A stretch of DNA of 16,734 nucleotides from JACCRE01 sp049790855 (lineage in GTDB: Bacteria; Planctomycetota; Planctomycetia; Planctomycetales; Planctomycetaceae), in assembly GCA_049790855.1 (NCBI GenBank), contig JBAQZJ010000122.1, positions 1 through 16,734 of the forward strand. Direction: 5' to 3'. The notes beneath the pieces are model-generated. The model ran no database searches. It was not told the DNA's origin and was given only the letters and a program-made list of their open reading frames with translations. Shown in pieces: positions 7,130-12,193 of the stretch. Position numbers and translations under genes: made by a program. Every line of letters begins with the position of its first letter. Within the stretch, counting starts at the first letter, position 1.

Positions 7130-7495
7130 ATGCCCGCCGATCCGTGGAGTCGGCCGACGCTCGCCGACCTGCGTCGAGCCCTCGAAGACATGGGCAAATC
7201 GTCGGCGGGGAACCGACGTTCGACGGAGCGACGGGAACTGCGCATACCGGCTGAACTGACGACTTGCCGCGGTAACGCCGTCTCGGCGATGACGCGGGAA
7301 GTCAGCGATCGGGGATTCGGCCTGATTCATCGCGGCGTGGTTCCTCTCGGCGAGGCGGTGTTGCAGCTTGCCGGCGATTCGCGGGCGATTCGCCACTGCA
7401 TCCGGATCGAATGGTGCGTCCCTTGCCGGAACGGCATGTTCCTGAGCGGGGGCCGGCTGCTGACCGACGCCGTCGCAGAGTCGCCCGGCGTTTGA
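7130..7495 (+). CDS. PilZ-like domain protein
   Basis: A protein of 121 residues. PilZ domains bind cyclic di-GMP through an RxxxR motif and a downstream D/N-x-S-x-x-G motif. Here the N-terminal 28 residues (SRPTLADLRRALEDMG) look helical. They are followed by RRSTERRELRIP, where Arg34-Arg38 fits RxxxR, then the EVSDRGFGLIH segment with Ser59 and Gly62 but Glu57 in place of the usual Asp or Asn. The rest alternates strand-like segments (GEAVLQLAG, HCIRIEWCVPC) as expected of a small beta barrel. The assignment is therefore likely, but cyclic di-GMP binding is not certain. ATG 7130 has a strong GGAGG site at 7119-7123. It is convergent with nusB, 31 bases away. A 17-bp hairpin just upstream may control it. 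Confidence 0.65.
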   Translation: MPADPWSRPTLADLRRALEDMGKSSAGNRRSTERRELRIPAELTTCRGNAVSAMTREVSDRGFGLIHRGVVPLGEAVLQLAGDSRAIRHCIRIEWCVPCRNGMFLSGGRLLTDAVAESPGV

Positions 7496-7526
7496 GCGAG
7501 TCCTTTTGAATTCGGCCGTCACCGGC

Positions 7527-7955
7527 TCAATCCGCTTCGCCGCGACGACTCGAGCGTTTTTCGGCGGGAACGAGTTTGTCGAGGATGCCGTTGACGAACT
7601 GGGCGCTTTGAGCCGAGCCGAACACGCGGGCCAGCTCGATCGCCTCGTCGAGCACGACCCGGTGCGGCGTGTCAGTGTTCAGCAGCTCATACAGACCCAG
7701 CCGCATGACGTTCCGGTCGGTCGGGGCCATGCGTTTGAGCGACCAGTTCTCGGCGACTGCCTGGATTTTCGCGTCCAGCAGCGGCCGGTTCTCGCGCACG
7801 CCGACGAACAGCCGCCAGGCGAAGTCGCGAAGCTCCTCGTCGGGCAGCGACTCTTCGACCATGCTGCGGATGTGGCGAAGATCGGCCTCGGTGTTGAGGT
7901 CGATCTGATAGAGCATCTGCACCGCGACTTCGCGGGCTTTGCTGCGGCGGGCCAT
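7527..7955 (-). CDS. nusB: Transcription antitermination factor NusB
   Basis: A protein of 142 residues, the normal size of NusB. NusB binds boxA RNA together with NusE (S10) and supports antitermination and processing of rRNA transcripts. Visible features are the basic N-terminus RRSKAREVAVQMLYQ, the NWSLKRMAPTDRNVMRLGLYEL core, and VVLDEAIELARVFGSAQSAQFVNGILDKL at the end (read here as consecutive helices), all characteristic of the family. ATG 7955 was chosen because homology starts at once. The frame stays open to an ATG at 8057, but those extra 34 residues look non-coding. No clear ribosome site is seen. It follows ribH after 181 bases, a pairing found in many bacteria, and is the last gene of the minus-strand series starting at polA. 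Confidence 0.95.
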   Translation of the reverse strand: MARRSKAREVAVQMLYQIDLNTEADLRHIRSMVEESLPDEELRDFAWRLFVGVRENRPLLDAKIQAVAENWSLKRMAPTDRNVMRLGLYELLNTDTPHRVVLDEAIELARVFGSAQSAQFVNGILDKLVPAEKRSSRRGEAD

Positions 7956-8136
7956 GGGTGGGAAAGTGGTGACCGCCCCGGAGAGCGGGCCGTCGGTTCG
8001 CGGGATGCGGTTCGGAAGGCCGTCGAGGGCGGCGTGTCGAACCGGGGGAGTATTCAAAGAGCTTGTCGTCGCCCCGGTTCAGATTTCGCCGGTAGACGGT
8101 CTTCGTGAAACGCCAACCGACGGTCACGACGCGAAA

Positions 8137-8625
8137 TCACAAGCCCTCTGAGGCAAGTTTACGAAGCAGAACCGTCATTTCAATGGCCGCGAGGGCCGCT
8201 TCAACGCCCTTGTTGCCGTCCTTGCCGCCGGCGCGGTCGGCCGCCTGACCGGCGGTGTTGCACGTCAACACGCCGAATAACGCCGGCACGCCGGTTTCCA
8301 TTCCGATCGATTGCAGGGCGTTCGCGACGCTTTCATTGATGTAGCGGTCGTGCTCGGTGTCGCCCTTGATGACGGCACCGAGACAGATGACCGCATCGTA
8401 CCGACCCGTCTTCGCCAGCCGTGCCGCGACGACGGGTAATTCAAACGCACCGGGCACGCGGGCGACGACGATGCGATCGCCGGAGACGTCTGCCTCGCGA
8501 AGCGTCGACACCGCCCCTTCGAGCAGCCGGTCGGTGACGATCGCATTCCAGCGGGCGCAGACGACCGCGAAGCGGCTGCCGGTCGGCGCCTGAAGATCGG
8601 CGAGTGAAGGAGCGGATTTCGTCAT
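8137..8625 (-). CDS. ribH: 6,7-dimethyl-8-ribityllumazine synthase
   Basis: A protein of 162 residues, the usual length. It condenses 5-amino-6-ribitylaminouracil with 3,4-dihydroxybutanone 4-phosphate in the penultimate step of riboflavin synthesis, and commonly forms pentamers or 60-mer shells. Motifs in order are FAVVCARWNAIVTDRLLEGA, VPGAFELPVVA (57-67), CLGAVIKGDTEHDRY with the catalytic His92, and GVLTCNTAGQAADRAGGKDG plus NKGVEAA near the end. Trp26 takes the place of the aromatic residue usually found as Phe in the RFN-type substrate-binding motif. The start at 8625 lies 12 bases after the DUF4058 stop, with no clear ribosome site, which suggests translational coupling in one transcript. 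nusB follows. No FMN riboswitch was seen. Confidence 0.96.
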   Translation of the reverse strand: MTKSAPSLADLQAPTGSRFAVVCARWNAIVTDRLLEGAVSTLREADVSGDRIVVARVPGAFELPVVAARLAKTGRYDAVICLGAVIKGDTEHDRYINESVANALQSIGMETGVPALFGVLTCNTAGQAADRAGGKDGNKGVEAALAAIEMTVLLRKLASEGL

Positions 8626-8637
8626 GCAATGTTTCAG

Positions 8638-9438
8638 TCAGGATGCGGGATGCGGCGTTTCCGTTCGGCCGATCCCCGTCAGCAACTCCGCGGCCCATCG
8701 CTGATCGTCCGGTGCGAGCGGCGGAACCGGCGAACCGCCGTAGATGTAGTCTTCGTAACCGGCCGCATCGTACACGCGATCGAGGACGGCCTTCAGGTCG
8801 AGGACGGCGTCGGCATCGGGGGCGCGCAGCGGGATCGGAATCTTGGGAAGAGGATCGCGGAGCCGGAACGGCCAGAGCTCGACCTGCGGTCGCATCTCGG
8901 CACGGCTGACCATCACGTAATAGTCGCACTCCGGAAGCCCCTTGATCGGTAGTCGCGACCCCCGAAGCAAATCGATCTCGACAAGGTGGGAAGGGCTTTC
9001 GAGCACCCGCTCTCGCTTGCCAAGGTATTGGCCGCGATCGGCGCCGTTGGTCTTATTCGACGGACTGAGCAGTTCGATCACGGTAATGACTTCGCGGGTG
9101 TTCCGATCGCGGATTTCGATAAAGCTTAGCCGCTCCTCATCGACCGCAACCTCGACGATACCGATCGCCGGAGCGGCCGACGCCGACTGATTTCCCGCGG
9201 GGGGAGTGTCAGCGAATCCCGGTTCGCGAGCGATTGTCACGTCGCCTCGTCCGAAAAAATGCCTCTCTTTCGCGGATAACTCGTGGAGATAGACGTGCTC
9301 GTCGATTTTGGCGATGTACTTGGGCCGAACTTGCGGGACGAGTGCCTCCACGATCGCCGGGCAAAACGACTTGTGGAAACTATGCCACGCGTCCGGCTGC
9401 TCGAGATACGGGTTCATTCCTGGAAACGGAGAGGACAT
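8638..9438 (-). CDS. DUF4058 family protein
   Basis: A protein of 266 residues with the hallmarks of DUF4058: the opening MSSPFPGMNPYLEQPDAWHS, the central EVITVIELLSPSNK (116-129), the GQYLGKRERVLES and LVEIDLLRG segments (136-160), and DYYVMVSR with PLPKIPIPLR further on. The molecular function of the family is not known to me. The central part resembles Uma2-like proteins of the PD-(D/E)XK fold (a glutamate before L-S-P-S, then a conserved Lys, then a hydrophobic-Glu-hydrophobic-Asp strand), so a nuclease-like fold is possible but unproven. The start is 4 bases after the rho stop, with GGGGTGA from the end of rho as a possible ribosome site, and ribH begins 12 bases after its stop. It is therefore part of the rho-ribH transcript. 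Confidence 0.9.
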   Translation of the reverse strand: MSSPFPGMNPYLEQPDAWHSFHKSFCPAIVEALVPQVRPKYIAKIDEHVYLHELSAKERHFFGRGDVTIAREPGFADTPPAGNQSASAAPAIGIVEVAVDEERLSFIEIRDRNTREVITVIELLSPSNKTNGADRGQYLGKRERVLESPSHLVEIDLLRGSRLPIKGLPECDYYVMVSRAEMRPQVELWPFRLRDPLPKIPIPLRAPDADAVLDLKAVLDRVYDAAGYEDYIYGGSPVPPLAPDDQRWAAELLTGIGRTETPHPAS

Positions 9439-9442
9439 CGCG

Positions 9443-10921
9443 TCACCCCAGACTCATGCTCAGCAGAAACTCTTCGTTCGTCTTCGTGCGTCGCATGCGG
9501 CTCGTCAGCAGTTCCATCGCTTCCGTCGGGTTCATGTCGTTGAGCACCCGGCGGAGGATCCAGACTCGCTTCAATTCGTCGTCGTGCATCAGCAGCTCTT
9601 CGCGACGGGTGCCCGATTTGTTGACGTCGATCGCCGGCCAGACGCGTTTTTCGACCATCCGGCGGTCGAGGTGCAGCTCGGTATTGCCGGTGCCCTTGAA
9701 CTCCTCGAAGATCACCTCGTCCATCTTGCTGCCGGTGTCGACGAGCGCGGTAGCGATGATCGTCAGGCTGCCGCCTTCTTCGACGTTGCGGGCCGCCCCG
9801 AAGAACCGCTTAGGGTGTTGCAAGGCACCGGCATCGACACCGCCGGTGAGGATCTTGCCGCTGTGTGGCACCTCGGTGTTCCAGGCGCGGGCCAAGCGGG
9901 TGATCGAGTCGAGAAAAATGATCACGTCGTGACCGTACTCGACCATTCGCTTGGCCTTCTCGATGACCATCTCCGACACCTGGATGTGCCGACTGGGCGG
10001 CTCGTCGAACGTGCTGCTGATGACCTCGCAGTTCGGCCCTTTGACCTGCCGTTCCATGTCGGTCACTTCTTCGGGCCGCTCGTCGATCAGCAGGACGATC
10101 ACGTAGGCGTCGGGGTGGTTCTTGAGGGTCGCCTTGGCGAGTTTCTGAAGCAGGATCGTCTTGCCGGCTCGCGGCGGTGAGACGATCAGACCCCGCTGAC
10201 CGAGGCCGATCGGGGCGACGAGATCGACGACCCGCGTCGAGAGATCGTCGGCGTCGAGGCTCAGTCGCAACCGGCGTTCGGGGTGCAGCGGGGTCAGGTC
10301 GTCGAAGCTGACCTTCGCGGGCAGGATGTTCGGATCTTGCCCGTTGATCGCTTCGACCCGCAACAGGGCGAAGTACCGCTCGTTCTCTTTCGGCGGTCGG
10401 ATCTGTCCGGCGACGGTCGCCCCGGTCCGCAGGCCGAACCGGCGGATCTGGCTCGGCGAGACGTAGATGTCGTCGGGGCAGGGCAGGTAGTGGTAGTCGG
10501 GGCTGCGAAGGAAGCCGAAGCCGTCGGGCAGGATTTCGAGCGTGCCTTCGCCGAACATCAGCCCGTTCATCTTCGTCCGCTCTTTCAGGATCTTGAAGAT
10601 CAGATCCTGCTTCTTCAGTCCCGAATACTCGGTGACTCCGTCGGCCTTCGCCAGTTCGAGGAGTTCCTTCATCGTCATGCGCTGAAGGTCGGCGATGTGA
10701 ATTTCGCCTTGCTTGACCGCCTCGTAGCGGTCGTCGCCGGGGAATGCGAACTCTTCTTCGTCGACCTTCGGCAGACCTTCGAGAGTCGCCGCGGGGCTGT
10801 GTCCCTCGTGCGTTTGTCCGCCCCGAGCATGGCCGTCGCGGGAATGACCGTTGCCGGCGACGTCGGAGGCGAGAGGGCCGGAAGGAGCGAGCGCGGATCG
10901 AGGTCGAAGCGACTTGGCCAT
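9443..10921 (-). CDS. rho: Transcription termination factor Rho
   Basis: A protein of 492 residues. Rho is a hexameric RNA helicase that binds C-rich nascent RNA and releases RNA polymerase. Residues 1 to about 60 are an extra N-terminal tail rich in Gly, His and Ser (GNGHSRDGHARGGQTHEGHS), longer than in E. coli. Next are the Rho_N helical domain (about 79-115, MTMKELLELAKADG), the cold-shock-like RNA-binding domain (about 124-195, LEILPDGFGFLRSPDYHYLP), and the ATPase core with Walker A SPPRAGKT (Lys254 at its centre) and Walker B VIIFLDSITRLARA. The GSKMDEVIFEEFKGTGN segment and the C-terminal MRRTKTNEEFLLSM are typical. A weak GGAA lies about 10 bases before ATG 10921. The 199-base leader after coaE holds two perfect hairpins, which may matter because Rho genes are often self-regulated. 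Confidence 0.97.
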   Translation of the reverse strand: MAKSLRPRSALAPSGPLASDVAGNGHSRDGHARGGQTHEGHSPAATLEGLPKVDEEEFAFPGDDRYEAVKQGEIHIADLQRMTMKELLELAKADGVTEYSGLKKQDLIFKILKERTKMNGLMFGEGTLEILPDGFGFLRSPDYHYLPCPDDIYVSPSQIRRFGLRTGATVAGQIRPPKENERYFALLRVEAINGQDPNILPAKVSFDDLTPLHPERRLRLSLDADDLSTRVVDLVAPIGLGQRGLIVSPPRAGKTILLQKLAKATLKNHPDAYVIVLLIDERPEEVTDMERQVKGPNCEVISSTFDEPPSRHIQVSEMVIEKAKRMVEYGHDVIIFLDSITRLARAWNTEVPHSGKILTGGVDAGALQHPKRFFGAARNVEEGGSLTIIATALVDTGSKMDEVIFEEFKGTGNTELHLDRRMVEKRVWPAIDVNKSGTRREELLMHDDELKRVWILRRVLNDMNPTEAMELLTSRMRRTKTNEEFLLSMSLG

Positions 10922-10993
10922 GTCAGAACTTTCCAGGCGGACTGGTCGACGGATGCCGGAACGGCGGACGTCGGGACTTCAGGTCGGATGGGG

Positions 10994-11018
10994 CCGGCGG
11001 CAGGAGGAACGCCGCCGG
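10994..11018 (-). promoter_or_regulatory. Hairpin in rho leader, promoter-distal
   Basis: CCGGCGGC (10994-11001) and GCCGCCGG (11011-11018) form a perfect 8-bp stem with a 9-base loop. On the minus strand the loop reads GTTCCTCCT, containing CCTCCT, the same as the 16S anti-Shine-Dalgarno core. It lies 73 bases before the rho start. It could be part of a leader that controls rho; that role is inferred from position only. Confidence 0.4.
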
Positions 11019-11039
11019 TCGAACGGGGATGGAGATTCG

Positions 11040-11059
11040 GCCGCTTCCTTCGAAGCGGC
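11040..11059 (-). promoter_or_regulatory. Hairpin in rho leader, promoter-proximal
   Basis: GCCGCTTC (11040-11047) and GAAGCGGC (11052-11059) form a perfect 8-bp stem around a 4-base loop (GAAG on the minus strand). It lies 61 bases after the coaE stop. It may be a coaE terminator or a rho leader element. No T-tract follows on the minus strand, so a simple intrinsic terminator is unlikely. Confidence 0.4.
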
Positions 11060-11120
11060 GGGAACTGGTGAATCGAATTGCAGCAGAGGATGTTGCAGTG
11101 GAGATTGACGCAAAAAGCGA

Positions 11121-11777
11121 TTACGTGGGTGCGTGCTGCGTGTGAACGGCGGCCGCCCGCGACAGTCGCACGTCGCAAATCCGCTCAATGGCGCCGGCAA
11201 GCGCCTCGGCGGCATCATCGAGTGCGCCGGAGTTGTCGATGGAGGCATCCGCCAGCCGTCGCTTGTCGTCCAGTGGCAGTTGAGAGGCTTCGCGACGCCG
11301 CCACGCAGCTTCGGACCAGCCTCGATCGGCGATGCGTGACCAGCGGAGATGTTCGGGCGCATCGATGAAAAGGACCGCGTCGCAGAACTCGCGCCAGCCC
11401 GCTTCGAGCAGGACGGCGGCGTCCAGAAGAATCGCGGCCGCCCCAGCGGCGTTCGCCGCGGCGATCCGCTCGCGGAACTCGCTCCGAATGAAGGGATGGG
11501 TGATGCGTTCGAGCGCCGCCTTGTCGGACTCGTGGCCTGTCGACGAGCCGAAGACCCGTCGCGCCAAGGCTGAGCGATGGATGGTGCCTTCCCTTGTGAA
11601 CACCGAATCGCCGAAGTGTCGTCGAATCTGGACCTTCACGTCGTGATCGTCGAGTGCGCGGTGGCCGGCGGCATCGCCGTCGATCGCGGCCAAGCCGAAC
11701 AAGTCGGCGGCGCGGCGGGTGAGGGTGCTCTTTCCGGAGCCGACCCCTCCGACCAAGCCCACGACGGGGCACGTCAT
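11121..11777 (-). CDS. coaE: Dephospho-CoA kinase
   Basis: A protein of 218 residues that phosphorylates the 3' hydroxyl of dephospho-CoA with ATP, the last step of coenzyme A synthesis. The P-loop GGVGSGKST (10-18) follows the usual PVVGLVGG opening. AAIDGDAAGH gives the acid-base Asp and the CoA-binding segment, ERITHPFIR is the lid-region motif, LLDAAVLLEAGW is the typical LLxE strand, and WSRIADRGWS with ASQLPLDDKRRLADASIDNSG is the C-terminal signature. ATG 11777 was chosen because homology begins at once; GTG 11789 would add four residues. Neither has a clear ribosome site. The last 15 residues (SRAAAVHTQHAPT) are a loose tail. The gene lies between polA and rho, an order I recall from other planctomycetes, but a 416-base repeat-bearing gap separates it from polA. 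Confidence 0.95.
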   Translation of the reverse strand: MTCPVVGLVGGVGSGKSTLTRRAADLFGLAAIDGDAAGHRALDDHDVKVQIRRHFGDSVFTREGTIHRSALARRVFGSSTGHESDKAALERITHPFIRSEFRERIAAANAAGAAAILLDAAVLLEAGWREFCDAVLFIDAPEHLRWSRIADRGWSEAAWRRREASQLPLDDKRRLADASIDNSGALDDAAEALAGAIERICDVRLSRAAAVHTQHAPT

Positions 11778-11930
11778 ACGGTCCGACACGGAAACGGTGA
11801 TTCAATAAGGCGGAAGGCGGGAGACAGCCGGTCGATCCGTCGGTCGGTGCAGTCGGGAAGAACCAGCCGGCAGGGACTGGAGAGTTCCGCGACGGTCCGG
11901 GCCGGAAGGGGTGCGATCCGTCGGCACGGG

Positions 11931-11966
11931 AAAGACAGGACGCAAGACAAAGACAGGACGCAAGAC
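11931..11966. repeat. 18-bp perfect tandem duplication
   Basis: AAAGACAGGACGCAAGAC occurs twice without interruption, at 11931-11948 and 11949-11966. Because the unit is a multiple of three, overlapping frames show a duplicated peptide, which is a by-product of the repeat and not a protein signal. Purine-rich on the plus strand, unlike the surrounding sequence. Confidence 0.9.
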
Positions 11967-12084
11967 GATGTACTCCTTGTCATCCTGCCCGTCGCGGGCC
12001 GCAATGTCAACAAAAAAGCGGTGTCGGTCGCACGAGACCGACGAACGTCCGGGCAAGTATCGACGCGACGGCCGCAGAGTCCAC

Positions 12085-12100
12085 CCCTTCCGTTGAAGGG
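12085..12100. repeat. Short perfect hairpin beside the palindrome
   Basis: CCCTTC (12085-12090) and GAAGGG (12095-12100) pair perfectly around the loop CGTT, 5 bases from the left arm of the larger palindrome. It may belong to the same repeat element. No T-tract follows on either strand. Confidence 0.5.
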
Positions 12101-12105
12101 ATGCT

Positions 12106-12183
12106 TTCAGAGCCGCGACCGTCAGGGAGCGCAAATCGTCGCATCAACGTCGAAGAACGCTCCTTGACGCTCGCGGCTCTGAA
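12106..12183. repeat. Long imperfect inverted repeat just after polA
   Basis: A 26-base arm at 12106-12131 (starting TTCAGAGCCGCGA) is matched by the reverse complement of 12158-12183 at 24 of 26 positions, around a 26-base centre. The element ends 10 bases beyond the polA stop. It resembles the palindromic intergenic repeats found in many copies in planctomycete-type genomes. Copy number cannot be seen from one window. It could also act as a polA 3' RNA structure, but there is no U-tract. Confidence 0.8.
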
Positions 12184-12193
12184 GGCGCCGCTT

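Larger units (their letters stand above)
11778..12193. other. 416-base gap between polA and coaE
   Basis: No convincing gene on either strand; the open frames here are short, arginine-rich and read through repeats. The gap contains an 18-bp perfect tandem duplication, a short hairpin and a long imperfect palindrome, listed separately. The coaE start lies at the left end without an obvious promoter or ribosome site. The structure suggests a repeat cluster inserted into an older polA-coaE pairing. Confidence 0.55.

Noticed and set aside
7956..8057. A 34-residue N-terminal extension of NusB from an upstream ATG
   Set aside because: NusB homology begins exactly at Met 7955 and the extension has non-coding-like composition.
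8045..8127. A short coding-looking stretch on the minus strand between ribH and nusB (TVYRRNLNRGDDKLFEYSP)
   Set aside because: Third-position GC is high, but the frame runs into Arg/Pro-rich shadow sequence over nusB, has no ribosome site, and is out of frame with nusB. It could not be supported as a gene.
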